A program made the translations under genes and the position numbers. Shown here piece by piece: positions 8,610 through 17,664 of a stretch of 64,000 nt of DNA. Origin of the DNA: Acidocella aquatica (GTDB lineage: Bacteria; Pseudomonadota; Alphaproteobacteria; Acetobacterales; Acetobacteraceae); contig NZ_BSOS01000073.1 of assembly GCF_030160635.1 (NCBI RefSeq), positions 157,495-221,494 of the forward strand, given 5' to 3'. The first letter of the stretch is position 1; every line of letters begins with the position of its first letter. The notes beneath the pieces were generated by a model, which was given only the letters and a program-made list of their open reading frames with translations, did not search any database and was not told the origin of the DNA.

Positions 8610-9296
8610 GTGTGTTCCATCATTCTGCGGATTGACGCGCAAGGCGTGTTCATTGGCGCCAACCGCGATGAGATGGTGGAACGCGCCTGGGAGCCGCCGG
8701 GGGAGTTCTGGCCGGGGGTGATCGCCGGGCGGGATAGACTCGCGGGCGGCACCTGGCTGGGGATGAACCGGCATGGCGTGGTGGCGGCGGTGCTGAACCG
8801 GACCGGCACGCTGGGACCGGCGGCGGGCAAACGCAGCCGGGGGGAATTGCCGGTGATGGCGCTGGGGGAAGCTTCGGCGAGCGCGGCGGCGCAGGTTTTG
8901 GCCGGGCTGGATGCAGGAGCGTACCGGCCGTTTAATCTGGTGGTGGCGGATGCGGCGGGCGCGTTTTTATTACGCGGGCTGGGCGAGGGAAAGCCGGATG
9001 TGGCGCGGCTGGGCGAAGGGGTGACGATGATTACCTCCGGTGAGCCGAATGATGTGGCGCATCCGCGAATTGCCAGGCATTTGCCAAGGTTTTCGGCGGC
9101 GGCGTTTGAGGATTGGGCGGCGCTACTGGCGGACGCCGCCGGGGATTGGGAGACGACGCTGAATATTCCCGAGAAGGATGGGTTCGGCACGGTGTGTTCG
9201 TCATTGATCGCCCTGCCCTGCCCTCCCGGAAAGCCAGAATGGTGGTTTGCGGCGGGACGGCCGGATGCGGTGGGGTTTGTTGCCGTCGCCGTGTAA
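8610..9296 (+). CDS. NRDE-family (TANGO2-like) protein
   Basis: A 228-residue member of the NRDE family, related to eukaryotic TANGO2, whose activity is not established, although heme handling has been proposed. The family-naming motif ANRDE occurs near residue 18, and Cys2 directly after the start fits the conserved MC start. GGTWLGMNRHGVVAAVLNR is the second conserved block. The start is GTG at 8610, forced by the conserved Cys2. It follows purB by 11 bases and is probably transcribed with it. Confidence 0.85.
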   Translation: MCSIILRIDAQGVFIGANRDEMVERAWEPPGEFWPGVIAGRDRLAGGTWLGMNRHGVVAAVLNRTGTLGPAAGKRSRGELPVMALGEASASAAAQVLAGLDAGAYRPFNLVVADAAGAFLLRGLGEGKPDVARLGEGVTMITSGEPNDVAHPRIARHLPRFSAAAFEDWAALLADAAGDWETTLNIPEKDGFGTVCSSLIALPCPPGKPEWWFAAGRPDAVGFVAVAV

Positions 9297-9372
9297 ATTC
9301 GTTGGACGGCCTGGTGGAATGCGCTAAGCTGTTCCGCTAGCCGGAACGGTAAGAAATGAGGGGAGCGAAATC

Positions 9373-9552
9373 ATGATAAAAATCCTGTTGCTTTTGGTGT
9401 TTGTGATGGTTTTGGCCGTGCCGTTTTATAACCGGCTCACGCCCGCTCTGTTCGGGTTTCCGTTTTTCTACTGGTTTCAGATCGCGCTGGTGCCGGTGGC
9501 CTCGCTGCTGATTTATATCGTCTACCGGGTTGAGCACGGGGGAGAAAAATAA
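9373..9552 (+). CDS. Small membrane protein, DUF3311 family
   Basis: A 59-residue protein with two membrane helices separated by a short loop (PFYNRLTPALFGFPFFYWFQ), characteristic of DUF3311 proteins that accompany sodium:solute symporters. Its TAA stop shares one base with the ATG of the symporter (TAATG), so the two are translationally coupled. It probably assists assembly or function of the symporter. AGGGGAGCG just upstream of 9373 supplies a ribosome-binding site. Confidence 0.82.
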   Translation: MIKILLLLVFVMVLAVPFYNRLTPALFGFPFFYWFQIALVPVASLLIYIVYRVEHGGEK

Positions 9553-11072
9553 TGGCCTATCCCGCAGCAACCCTTGTGTTTCTGGCGCTGATCGCCGTGG
9601 TGATCGTGCTGGGTTTCACCGCCGCGCGGTGGAATGCCGGGAATTTGGAACATATCGAGGAATGGGGGTTGGGCGGGCGGCGCTTTGGCACCTGGGTTTC
9701 GTGGTTTTTGATCGGCGGTGATGCCTATACGGCCTACACGTTCATTGCGATTCCGGCACTGATGTTCGGCGCCGGGGCGGTCGGGTTTTTCGCCTTGCCT
9801 TATACCGTGCTGATCTATCCGATTTTGTATCTGGTGTTTCCCAAACTTTGGAAAGTTGCGCATAAATACGGGTATATTACTGGGCCGGAGTTTGTGCGCG
9901 GGCGCTATGGCAACAAGCATCTGGCGCTCGCGATCGGGCTGACGGGGATTTTCGCCACCATGCCCTATATCGCGCTGCAGTTGATCGGCATGCAGACGGT
10001 GATCGGCGCGTTGGGAATTCCCGGGCATGTGCCGTTGATTCTGGCGTTCACGGTGCTGGCGGCGTTCACCTATACCTCCGGGCTGCGCGCGCCGGCGATG
10101 ATCGCGATTGTGAAGGATCTGCTGATTTATCTGACCGTGATTGTCGCGGTGATTGTGATACCGGCGGAACTTGGAGGATTTGGCGCGGTCTTTGCCAAGA
10201 TTGCGCCCGCCAAGCTGCTGCTGGCGGCACCCCCCGCGGGCAGCACCGGGGCCTATAGCGGCTATGCGACGCTGGCGCTTGGCTCGGCGATGGCGCTGTT
10301 TTTGTATCCGCATACCACGACCGGGATTTTGAGCTCATCGGGGCCGCAGGTGATAAGGCGCAATGCGGTGCTGCTGCCCGCCTATTCCATCATGCTCGGG
10401 TTGCTGGCGCTGGTGGGGTATATGGCGGTGGCTTCCGGGGTGAAGGACATGCCGCAATTTGCCGCCGGGTTTAAGCAATATGGCACCAGCTTCGCGGTGC
10501 CGGCGCTGGTGCTTGAGGCGTTCCCCGGCTGGTTCGCGGGGGTGGCGTTTGGCGCGATCGCGATCGGCGCGCTGGTGCCGGCCGCGATCATGGCCATCGC
10601 CTCGGCGAATATTTTCACCCGCGATATTTATTCGCAGTTCATGCCGGGAAGTGTCGCGAGCGGGGAGGCGAAGGTGGCGAAACTCTTCTCGCTGGTGATG
10701 GTGGCAGGGGCGCTGGTGTTTATTCTGGTGATCCCCACCACCTACGCGGTGCAGCTCCAGCTATTGGGGGGCATGTGGATTATCCAGACGTTTCCGGCGA
10801 TCGTGTTCTCGGTGTTCACGCGGTTTTTTAACGGCTGGGCGTTGTTGGCGGGGTGGGCCGTGGGGATCATCAGCGCCACATGGCTGGTGGCGCTGAACCA
10901 TTTCGCGGGGTCGATCTGGGCGTTTCATGTGCTGGGCTTCACGCTGCCGAGCTATATCGCGCTGGCGACGGTGCTGCTGAATGCGGTGGTGGCTGCGGTG
11001 TTGAGCCTGCCGATGAATGCGTTCTGCTCGGATCGCGCGGGCGACGAGACCCGCGCCGAGGATTATGTTTAG
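9552..11072 (+). CDS. Sodium:solute symporter (SSS family, MctP-like)
   Basis: A 506-residue transporter with about 13 predicted membrane helices. GGRRFGTWVSWFLIGGDAYTAYTF near residue 45 and GLRAPAMIAIVKD near residue 177 are typical of the SSS-family monocarboxylate/acetate permeases paired with DUF3311 proteins. The likely substrate is a small monocarboxylate, but this is inferred from the family only. Its TAG stop forms the first bases of a 99-bp structured repeat. Confidence 0.85.
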   Translation: MAYPAATLVFLALIAVVIVLGFTAARWNAGNLEHIEEWGLGGRRFGTWVSWFLIGGDAYTAYTFIAIPALMFGAGAVGFFALPYTVLIYPILYLVFPKLWKVAHKYGYITGPEFVRGRYGNKHLALAIGLTGIFATMPYIALQLIGMQTVIGALGIPGHVPLILAFTVLAAFTYTSGLRAPAMIAIVKDLLIYLTVIVAVIVIPAELGGFGAVFAKIAPAKLLLAAPPAGSTGAYSGYATLALGSAMALFLYPHTTTGILSSSGPQVIRRNAVLLPAYSIMLGLLALVGYMAVASGVKDMPQFAAGFKQYGTSFAVPALVLEAFPGWFAGVAFGAIAIGALVPAAIMAIASANIFTRDIYSQFMPGSVASGEAKVAKLFSLVMVAGALVFILVIPTTYAVQLQLLGGMWIIQTFPAIVFSVFTRFFNGWALLAGWAVGIISATWLVALNHFAGSIWAFHVLGFTLPSYIALATVLLNAVVAAVLSLPMNAFCSDRAGDETRAEDYV

Positions 11073-11167
11073 CCCGATCGCTTTAAGTGCGATCAGGCTA
11101 AGCATTTTTCTGAGGGCGATTCACGCTTTCGGCTCGCTCGGTTGAGCGAACCTCAAACGATCGCACT
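11069..11167. repeat. Structured intergenic repeat, single 99-bp copy
   Basis: This is the same element that occurs twice in tandem at 19220-19421. It begins with the hairpin AGCCCGATCGC / GCGATCAGGCT (one mismatch) around TTTAAGT, followed by a T-run. A second half ends in ACGATCGCACT. It contains the TAG of the symporter and abuts the stop of the convergent gene at 11168, so it probably acts as a shared terminator. It is 2 bp shorter than the 101-bp copies. Confidence 0.8.
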
Positions 11168-11647
11168 CTAGAAAATTTTATTGATAATATCGTCACCGAT
11201 GCCGAAACCGGCGCCGGTGACGATGGCGCGGCCGAAGCCGGAGTTGAGCAGGCCGCCGAGCAGGCCGCCCATGTTGTTTTGCATGTTGTTCTGCTGCGGG
11301 TAGTAGCCGTTGTTCGGCGGCGGGTAGGCAGCGGGCTGGTTGCCCCAGGGCGAGGATTGCGGCGGGAGTTGCTGGACCTGCGGCTGCTGGGCCTGGGTCT
11401 GCTGGGCTTGCGTCTGCTGGGCCTCGACAAAATTATGCAGCGATTGGAGCAGGTTGGAGACCTGATTCTGCTCCGCCTGGATGGCCAGGGCGATGCTTTT
11501 AAGGTCGAGGAACCATTCCCGCGCGTTGGGGTCACCCGCCTGAACGGCGGCTTGCAGCTTGACCGCCAGCTCCTTCAGCTCCGCCACGGTCTGCTGGGCC
11601 TGAGACTGTAGCTGGTTGTAGTTGCTGTCGATGGTCTGGATGTCCAT
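11168..11647 (-). CDS. Unknown Gln-rich helical protein
   Basis: About 159 residues. Residues 1-75 look like a coiled-coil helical domain (SQAQQTVAELKELAVKLQ). A low-complexity stretch of Gln, Pro and Asn follows, with QTQAQ repeats, then a Gly-rich tail (GGLLGGLLNSGFGRA). No family is recognised. The ATG at 11647 is preferred over GTG 11653 because AGAGG lies at a workable distance. The stop TAG sits directly at the edge of the 99-bp repeat. Confidence 0.6.
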   Translation of the reverse strand: MDIQTIDSNYNQLQSQAQQTVAELKELAVKLQAAVQAGDPNAREWFLDLKSIALAIQAEQNQVSNLLQSLHNFVEAQQTQAQQTQAQQPQVQQLPPQSSPWGNQPAAYPPPNNGYYPQQNNMQNNMGGLLGGLLNSGFGRAIVTGAGFGIGDDIINKIF

Positions 11648-11737
11648 AGCCACGGCCCTCTTCTGAAACGCCTATAGACCGAATAAATCGCCGGAATCAG
11701 GGATTTTGCAACCCCTGGTATGGGGTTTTAGGCAAAC

Positions 11738-12475
11738 TTATACGGAATCGCGAGACTGGCGATAGGCGGCGCAGGCGTCGCCGAAGGCGTTGAAGAGGCG
11801 TTTGCGGTCGGGGAAATGGGTGACTTCCCATTCCGGGTGCCATTGCACGGCGATGGCGAAATTTTTCGCGCCCTCGACGCGCACGGCCTCGATGGTGCCG
11901 TCCGGTGCCGTGCCCTCGACCACCAGGCCGGCGGCCAGCTGGTCAATCGCCTGGCCGTGGAGGGAGTTCACCTGGATTGTTTCCGCGCCGGAGATGCGGG
12001 CGAGTTCACCTGAGAGCGTGACCTCGTGCTTGACAGCGAAGCGGTGTTCGCCCTCGCCGGAGCGGTGGTCCATGCGGCCGGGCTGGAGGTGAACCTCCTG
12101 GAACAAGGTGCCGCCGAGGGCGACGTTGAGCTCCTGCATGCCGCGGCAGATGCATAAAACGGGGATGCCACGGTCCAGCGCCGCGAGGATGAGCGGGATG
12201 GTGGTGGCGTCGCGCTCGGGGTCATGGGCGTCGGGGGTGGCGTCAAAATCGGCGCCGTAGCGCAGCGGGGCGACGTTGGAGGGGCTGCCGTTGAACATGA
12301 TGCCGTCAAGGCGGTCGAGCAGGCCGCGCATCTGCTCGCCCTCGGGGGGGATGAGGATGGGAATGGCGTTGGAAGCGGCGATCAGCGAGGCGCCGTAGCG
12401 CGCCGGGGTGGCGTGCTGGACGTAGCCGGCGATGAATTTGGTGCAGGCGGGAATGCCGATGATGCTCTGGGTCAT
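11738..12475 (-). CDS. Class I glutamine amidotransferase-like hydrolase (PuuD family)
   Basis: A 245-residue protein of the gamma-glutamyl-GABA hydrolase/PuuD family (peptidase C26). The nucleophile cysteine is in VLCICRGMQELNVALGG (about residues 104-120), and the catalytic His-Glu pair is in AVQWHPEW near residue 220. Known members cleave gamma-glutamyl conjugates in polyamine breakdown; the substrate here is unknown. It follows the MFS gene with a 7-base gap, so the two are likely co-transcribed. Confidence 0.88.
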   Translation of the reverse strand: MTQSIIGIPACTKFIAGYVQHATPARYGASLIAASNAIPILIPPEGEQMRGLLDRLDGIMFNGSPSNVAPLRYGADFDATPDAHDPERDATTIPLILAALDRGIPVLCICRGMQELNVALGGTLFQEVHLQPGRMDHRSGEGEHRFAVKHEVTLSGELARISGAETIQVNSLHGQAIDQLAAGLVVEGTAPDGTIEAVRVEGAKNFAIAVQWHPEWEVTHFPDRKRLFNAFGDACAAYRQSRDSV

Positions 12476-12482
12476 GCTCTTT

Positions 12483-13676
12483 TTAACTCTCCGTTGGAGA
12501 AAAACTTAAACTGGGGCGCAGGGCGGCGGCAAGCACCACGGCGGCGGCGCATAGCAGCATCGCGGCGGCCATGGGTCTGGCCGTGCCGTCGGCCAGCACG
12601 CCCATGAGCAGGCCGGTGATGGCGCCACCGATGAATTGCATGGTGCCGAGCAGGGCCGAGGCGCTGCCGGCATGCGCCTGGTGGCGCGAGAGGGCGCCGA
12701 CCAGGGAACAGGGCAGCAAAAGGCCGAAGCCGAGTTCGGAGAAAGCGAGCATGCCCGCGAGCGGGTAAGGGCCGTGCGGGTTCCAGGCCATGACCACCAG
12801 GCCGAGGCAGGCGATGAGCAGGACGGCGCCTGCCAGGGTGATGACCCGCGCAACGCCAAAACGTGTCACCAGCGCGGGGTTAAGCTGGTTGAAGCCGATG
12901 TAGGCGATGGAGTTGACGCCAAACAGTGCCGCGTAGCCGGTGGTGTTCCATCCGTATTCGTTGATGAAGACCTGGGGCGTGGCGGCGAGATAGGCGAACA
13001 GGGCCGCCGAGGTGAAGGCGCCTACGCAGGCATGGGTGAGAAAGGCGCGTTCGCGGAAGATCGCGCCGTAGCGAAGCAGCACGGGGATGAAGCCAAGGCG
13101 GGTGCGGCGCGAGAGGGGCAAGGTGTCGGGCAGGAAGAACCAGATGGCGGCGACCGCCGCCACGCCGTAGAGCGTGCAGATGGCGAAAATAATCCGCCAG
13201 CTCGCGAACATGACACAAAGCGAGCCCAGCATGGGCGCGGCGACGGGGGCGGCGCCCATGACCAGCATGAGTTTGGAAAACAATCTGGCGGCGGCTGGGC
13301 CATCGGCCAGATCGCGCACCATGGCGCGAGGGATGACAACACCCGCCGAGGCGCCGAGCGCCGTGAGAAAACGAAAGACGATGAAGCTCTCGACATTCCA
13401 GCTCAGCCAGCAGCCGGTGCTGGCGATGGTGTAGATGATGAGGCCCGCCAGCAGCGGCGTGCGCCGGCCCATGCGGTCAGCCAGGGCGCCCTGGGTCATC
13501 TGGCCGATGGCAAGGCCGATGAAATAGGCGGCCAGCGAATATTGCGGCGCCGCCGCGCTGTGAAGGTCGCGCGCGATGGCGGGGAAGGCCGGGAGGTACA
13601 TGTCGGTCGAGACGGGGCCGACGGCGATGAGGAAGCCCAGCAGAATCGGAAGATTTTTATTGATTAGCCGGGCCAT
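12483..13676 (-). CDS. Bcr/CflA-family multidrug efflux MFS transporter
   Basis: A 397-residue protein with 12 predicted membrane helices. VGPVSTDMYLPAFPAIA in helix 1 and GQMTQGALADRMGRRTPLL in the loop after helix 2 are characteristic of the DHA1 Bcr/CflA subfamily, which exports drugs and sulfonamides by proton antiport. ATG at 13674-13676 is consistent with the helix 1 position. It is divergent from hisB across 113 bases that must hold both promoters. Confidence 0.9.
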   Translation of the reverse strand: MARLINKNLPILLGFLIAVGPVSTDMYLPAFPAIARDLHSAAAPQYSLAAYFIGLAIGQMTQGALADRMGRRTPLLAGLIIYTIASTGCWLSWNVESFIVFRFLTALGASAGVVIPRAMVRDLADGPAAARLFSKLMLVMGAAPVAAPMLGSLCVMFASWRIIFAICTLYGVAAVAAIWFFLPDTLPLSRRTRLGFIPVLLRYGAIFRERAFLTHACVGAFTSAALFAYLAATPQVFINEYGWNTTGYAALFGVNSIAYIGFNQLNPALVTRFGVARVITLAGAVLLIACLGLVVMAWNPHGPYPLAGMLAFSELGFGLLLPCSLVGALSRHQAHAGSASALLGTMQFIGGAITGLLMGVLADGTARPMAAAMLLCAAAVVLAAALRPSLSFSPTES

Positions 13677-13789
13677 GCGCTGAACTTAAAGGGGCAATGG
13701 GAGCGCCGGAACCCCTGAAAAATGCAACCGAGACCTGAATTGGAGCTTCCCGGTTTAAATTTCCGGGGGTTTGTTGTAGGCCATGGGCC

Positions 13790-14380
13790 ATGGCACGCAC
13801 ATCTGAACTGAGCAGAAAGACTTCTGAAACCGATATTGTGGTCCGGCTGGACCTTGATGGCACCGGCAGGACCGAGATCGCGACCGGGGTTGGGTTTTTT
13901 GACCACATGCTGAACGCCTTTGGCCGGCATGGGCTGTTTGACCTGAACATCCGCGCGGTGGGGGATCTGCATATCGACGCGCACCACACGGTTGAGGATG
14001 TGGGCATCGTGCTCGGGCAGACGCTGGGCTCGGCGCTGGATGTGAAGCGCGGGATCAGCCGGTTTGGCCAGGCCAGCGTGCCGATGGATGAGGCGCTGGT
14101 GGAGGCGGTGGTGGATTTGTCCGGGCGGCCGTTTGTCGCCTGGGGGGTCAGCTTCGAGCGGCCGATGCTGGGCGGCATGGATACGCAGCTGATCGAGGAG
14201 TTTTTCCGCGCGCTGGCGGGGAACGGGCTGTTCAACCTGCATGTGCGCCAGCTCGCCGGGACCAATGCGCATCACGTCGCGGAGGCCACGTTCAAGGCGG
14301 TGGCGCGGGCGTTGAAGATGGCGGTGGCGATTGAGCCGCGCGCGGCGGGGGAGATACCCTCGACCAAGGGCGTGATCTAA
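13790..14380 (+). CDS. hisB: Imidazoleglycerol-phosphate dehydratase
   Basis: Sixth step of histidine synthesis: dehydrates imidazoleglycerol phosphate to imidazole-acetol phosphate. The 196-residue single-domain form shows the manganese-binding motifs FFDHMLNAFGRHG and DAHHTVEDVGI (about residues 35-75) and the duplicated AHHVAEATFKAVARAL near the C-terminus. It opens the his cluster; hisH follows after 5 bases. Confidence 0.96.
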   Translation: MARTSELSRKTSETDIVVRLDLDGTGRTEIATGVGFFDHMLNAFGRHGLFDLNIRAVGDLHIDAHHTVEDVGIVLGQTLGSALDVKRGISRFGQASVPMDEALVEAVVDLSGRPFVAWGVSFERPMLGGMDTQLIEEFFRALAGNGLFNLHVRQLAGTNAHHVAEATFKAVARALKMAVAIEPRAAGEIPSTKGVI

Positions 14381-14385
14381 GGACC

Positions 14386-15021
14386 ATGCTTGTAACGGTC
14401 ATTGACTACAACAGCGGAAATCTGGCGTCCGCGGCGCGGGGGCTTGTGCTGGCGGCGGCGCAGCGCGGCATAAAGGCGGATGTGCGTATTACCGCCGACC
14501 CGGATGTGGTGGCGCGGGCGGATCGGATTGTGCTGCCGGGCCAGGGGGCGTTCGCCGATTGCGCCGCCGGGCTGGCGGGGGTGGACGGGCTGGAAGAGGC
14601 CATGTTTGCGCGCGTGGACGCGGGGGCGCCGTTTCTGGGCATTTGCGTTGGCATGCAGCTGATGGCCGAGCGCGGGCTGGAGCATGAGGTGACGCCGGGT
14701 TTCGGCTGGGTGCGCGGCGAGATCCGGGCGCTGCCCGCGCCAGGGCTGCGCCTGCCGCATATGGGCTGGAACGAGCTGGCGTTCGAGCCGGGGTCGCATA
14801 AATTGCTGGAGGGCCTGCAGCCGGGCGACCATGCTTATTTCGTGCATTCCTACGCGCTGGCCGGGGCCGACCCGGCGCAATTGCTGGCCACGACCGATTA
14901 CGGCGGGCCGGTGGTGGCGATGGTGGCGCATGGCAACCGGGCGGGCACGCAGTTTCATGCCGAGAAGAGTCAGCAGGTGGGTTTGCGGATTTTGGGCAAC
15001 TTCCTGGAATGGTCGCCTTAA
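14386..15021 (+). CDS. hisH: Imidazole glycerol phosphate synthase, glutaminase subunit
   Basis: Supplies ammonia from glutamine to HisF. The nucleophile cysteine is in FLGICVGMQLMAERG (about residues 83-97), with the oxyanion PGQGAF motif earlier. The catalytic His-Glu pair is near the end in GTQFHAEKSQQVGLRIL. The length of 211 residues is normal. It is placed between hisB and the GNAT gene, four genes from its partner hisF. Confidence 0.95.
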   Translation: MLVTVIDYNSGNLASAARGLVLAAAQRGIKADVRITADPDVVARADRIVLPGQGAFADCAAGLAGVDGLEEAMFARVDAGAPFLGICVGMQLMAERGLEHEVTPGFGWVRGEIRALPAPGLRLPHMGWNELAFEPGSHKLLEGLQPGDHAYFVHSYALAGADPAQLLATTDYGGPVVAMVAHGNRAGTQFHAEKSQQVGLRILGNFLEWSP

Positions 15022-15080
15022 AGTGGCATCTTCACGGTAGATGACTTGATTACGCGGGCCGCACGCGCGATTAGGCAGCG

Positions 15081-15626
15081 GTGAAACAAGATATGCCCCC
15101 ACCGGCCACGCTGTTGGCCGAACGACTGGAACGCTTCGAGCATGAGGCGGATGTGCATGCGCTGGCAGAGGCCACGATCGCGGCGATTCTCAATGGCGGC
15201 GGGTTCGGCTGGGTGAAGCCGCCGAAGGCCAGCGTGGTCGAGCAATATTTTAAAGGCGTGGCGCTGGTGCCGGAACGCGAGTTGATCGTGGGGCGGATGG
15301 ACGGCGTGATTTATGGCGCGATCCAACTCGTGCGGCCCTCGCGCAATAACGAGGCGCAGGCGTTTGCGGCCACGCTGATGCATCATTTCGTGGCGCCCTA
15401 TGCGCGCGGGCACGGGCTGGCGCGGCTGATGCTGCTTTGTGCCGAGGATCAGGCGCTCAAACTGGGGTATCAGGTGTTGAACCTGGATGTGCGCGAGACG
15501 CAGACCGGGGCGATTTCGCTCTATGAGGCTTGCGGGTTTACGCGCTGGGGGACGCATCCGGCCTATGCGCGGGTGAAGGGGGCCACTGTGGCGGGGCATT
15601 TTTATTACAAGAAGCTGAGCAAATGA
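15081..15626 (+). CDS. GNAT-family N-acetyltransferase within the his operon
   Basis: A 181-residue GNAT. The acetyl-CoA binding segment reads [19 protein letters not shown] (about residues 112-130; RGxGxA pattern), with [21 protein letters not shown] as the conserved C-terminal block. The substrate is unknown. The GTG at 15081 is taken as start, with ATG 15093 an alternative. Its TGA overlaps the hisA ATG, so it is translated as part of the operon although it has no known role in histidine synthesis. Confidence 0.85.
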   Translation: MKQDMPPPATLLAERLERFEHEADVHALAEATIAAILNGGGFGWVKPPKASVVEQYFKGVALVPERELIVGRMDGVIYGAIQLVRPSRNNEAQAFAATLMHHFVAPYARGHGLARLMLLCAEDQALKLGYQVLNLDVRETQTGAISLYEACGFTRWGTHPAYARVKGATVAGHFYYKKLSK

Positions 15627-16354
15627 CCTTAACGCTGTATCCGGCAATCGACCTGAAGGATGGTGCCTGCGTGCGGCTGCTGCGCGGCGAGATGGACCAG
15701 GCGACGGTTTATGGGGAAGATCCTGGCAAACAGGCGCAGGCCTGGGAGGCGGCGGGGTTTGGCTGGATTCATGTGGTGGATTTGAACGGCGCGTTTGCCG
15801 GGCGGCCGGTGAATGGCGAGGCGGTAAGGGCGATTTTGGCTGCCGTGAGCGTGCCTGTGCAGTTGGGCGGCGGGATAAGGGACTTGGCGGGGATTGAGAG
15901 CTGGCTGGCGGCCGGGGTGAACCGGGTGATTCTGGGCAGCGCGGCTGCGAAAAACCCGGCGCTGGTGTTTGAGGCGTGCCAAAAATTTCCAGGGCGGATT
16001 GTGGTGGGCATCGATGCCAAGGCGGGCATGGTGGCGACCGAGGGATGGGCTGAGACATCGAACCTGCGGGCGGCGGATTTGGCGGTGCGGCTGCAGGATG
16101 CGGGGATTGCCGGGATAATCTACACCGATATCGCGCGTGACGGGATGAAGACCGGGTTGAACCTGGAGGAGACGGCGGCGCTGGCCGATGCGGTGAATGT
16201 GCCGGTGATCGCCTCGGGCGGAGTCGCCGGAGTCGCCGATATTGTGGCGCTGAAGGCGGCGGCGCGGCAAAGCCCCAATCTAAACGGCGCGATTCTCGGG
16301 CGCGCGCTTTATGACGGTAGCCTGAAGCCCGCCGAGGCGCTGGCGGCATGCTGA
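15623..16354 (+). CDS. hisA: ProFAR isomerase
   Basis: Isomerises ProFAR to PRFAR in histidine synthesis, a (beta/alpha)8 barrel of 243 residues. The start motif [15 protein letters not shown] contains the catalytic Asp, and the second half has [14 protein letters not shown] with the catalytic Asp/Thr region; VIASGGV binds phosphate. The ATG overlaps the GNAT stop (ATGA), and its end overlaps hisF by 7 bases. Confidence 0.95.
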   Translation: MTLTLYPAIDLKDGACVRLLRGEMDQATVYGEDPGKQAQAWEAAGFGWIHVVDLNGAFAGRPVNGEAVRAILAAVSVPVQLGGGIRDLAGIESWLAAGVNRVILGSAAAKNPALVFEACQKFPGRIVVGIDAKAGMVATEGWAETSNLRAADLAVRLQDAGIAGIIYTDIARDGMKTGLNLEETAALADAVNVPVIASGGVAGVADIVALKAAARQSPNLNGAILGRALYDGSLKPAEALAAC

Positions 16355-17124
16355 AGTTGCGGGTGATCCCCTGCCTGGATGTGAAGGACGGGCGCGTGGT
16401 GAAGGGCGTTAACTTCGTCTCGCTGCGCGATGCCGGAGACCCGGTGGAGCAGGCGGTGGTGTATGACGCCGCCGGGGCGGATGAGCTGACGTTTCTGGAT
16501 ATTACCGCAAGCTCGGACAACCGCGATACGATCCTCGATGTGGTCTCGCGCACAGCGGAGAAGGTGTTTCTGCCGCTGACCGTGGGTGGGGGAATACGCA
16601 GCACCGGTGATATGCGCCGGCTGCTGCTGGCGGGGGCGGATAAATGCAGCATCAACTCGGCCGCGATCAGCCGGCCGGAGCTGGTGGCCGAGGCGGCGCG
16701 GAAATTTGGCAGCCAGTGCGTGGTGGTGGCGATTGATGCGCGTCAGTCCGCCCCGGACAAATGGGAGGTGTTCTCGCACGGCGGGCGGACCAATACCGGG
16801 CTGGATGTGATTGAGTGGGCGAAGCAGATGGAAAGCCTGGGGGCGGGAGAAATTTTGCTGACCTCGATGGACCGCGACGGCACCGGCAAGGGGTTTGACC
16901 TGGAGTTGCTGCGGCGCATCTGCGCGGCGGTGCGCCTGCCGGTGATCGCCTCGGGCGGGGTGGGGACGCTGCAGCACTTCGTGGAGGGCGCGCAGGCCGG
17001 GGCGACCGGGCTGCTGGCCGCCAGCGTGTTCCATTTTGGCCAGTTCACCATCACCCAGGTTAAGGAGGCTTTGGCGGCTGCAGGCTTGCCGGTGCGCCTG
17101 CCGCGCGCGATACTCCAAAGCTAG
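16348..17124 (+). CDS. hisF: Imidazole glycerol phosphate synthase, cyclase subunit
   Basis: Uses ammonia from HisH to convert PRFAR to imidazoleglycerol phosphate and AICAR. A 258-residue barrel with [18 protein letters not shown] at the N-terminus (catalytic Asp11), [18 protein letters not shown] with the second catalytic Asp, and VIASGGVGT for phosphate binding. It overlaps hisA and is followed by hisE. Confidence 0.96.
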   Translation: MLKLRVIPCLDVKDGRVVKGVNFVSLRDAGDPVEQAVVYDAAGADELTFLDITASSDNRDTILDVVSRTAEKVFLPLTVGGGIRSTGDMRRLLLAGADKCSINSAAISRPELVAEAARKFGSQCVVVAIDARQSAPDKWEVFSHGGRTNTGLDVIEWAKQMESLGAGEILLTSMDRDGTGKGFDLELLRRICAAVRLPVIASGGVGTLQHFVEGAQAGATGLLAASVFHFGQFTITQVKEALAAAGLPVRLPRAILQS

Positions 17125-17145
17125 AAGGAGTCGCAAGAACCGCCG

Positions 17146-17598
17146 ATGGCCAAGAAAATCGCCAAATCCACCGCTGCCGTGCCGAAGAAGAAGCAGGTTT
17201 CGCGCGCCAGCACCGTGACCATGCCGCCGCCGCTGGATGCACCGGATGCGCGCGTGCTGGACCGGCTGTGGGCAACGGTGCTCTCGCGCAAGGATGCCAG
17301 CCCCTCAGAGAGCCATTCAGCCCGGCTGTTGGCGCGCGGGACCGCGAAGATCGCGCAGAAGTTTGGCGAAGAGGCGGTGGAATGCGTGATCGAGGCGGTG
17401 GCCGGGCACAAGCCTTCGCTGATCGCCGAAAGTGCTGATGTGCTCTACCATCTGCTCGTGCTATGGGTAGATGCAGGCTTGCGGCCTGAACACATATGGG
17501 CGGAGCTGAGCCGCCGCGAGGGGTTGAGCGGAATCGCGGAAAAGGCAGCGCGCAAGCCTTTGGCGATGGAGGGGTTGCCGACAAAAAAAATTCCATAA
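17146..17598 (+). CDS. hisE: Phosphoribosyl-ATP diphosphatase
   Basis: Hydrolyses phosphoribosyl-ATP to phosphoribosyl-AMP, the second histidine step. MazG-like all-alpha fold with [13 protein letters not shown] (about residues 66-78) and [13 protein letters not shown] carrying the metal-binding acidic residues. A Lys/Ala-rich extension of about 30 residues precedes the domain; AAGGAG at 17125-17130 lies somewhat far upstream of the ATG. No HisI domain is fused. Confidence 0.9.
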   Translation: MAKKIAKSTAAVPKKKQVSRASTVTMPPPLDAPDARVLDRLWATVLSRKDASPSESHSARLLARGTAKIAQKFGEEAVECVIEAVAGHKPSLIAESADVLYHLLVLWVDAGLRPEHIWAELSRREGLSGIAEKAARKPLAMEGLPTKKIP

Positions 17599-17609
17599 AG
17601 AATTTTTTT
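17584..17609 (+). terminator. AT-rich hairpin spanning the hisE stop
   Basis: Seven A plus TTC pair exactly with GAA plus seven T around a CATAAA loop, giving a 10-bp stem ending in a T-run. The hisE TAA lies inside it. It probably ends or attenuates transcription of the his operon before the HIT gene. Confidence 0.45.
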
Positions 17610-17664
17610 GAAATAGCCGGGTCAGACTGCTTTCCTGAGACCAAAATTACATTATGGAGGTGTC

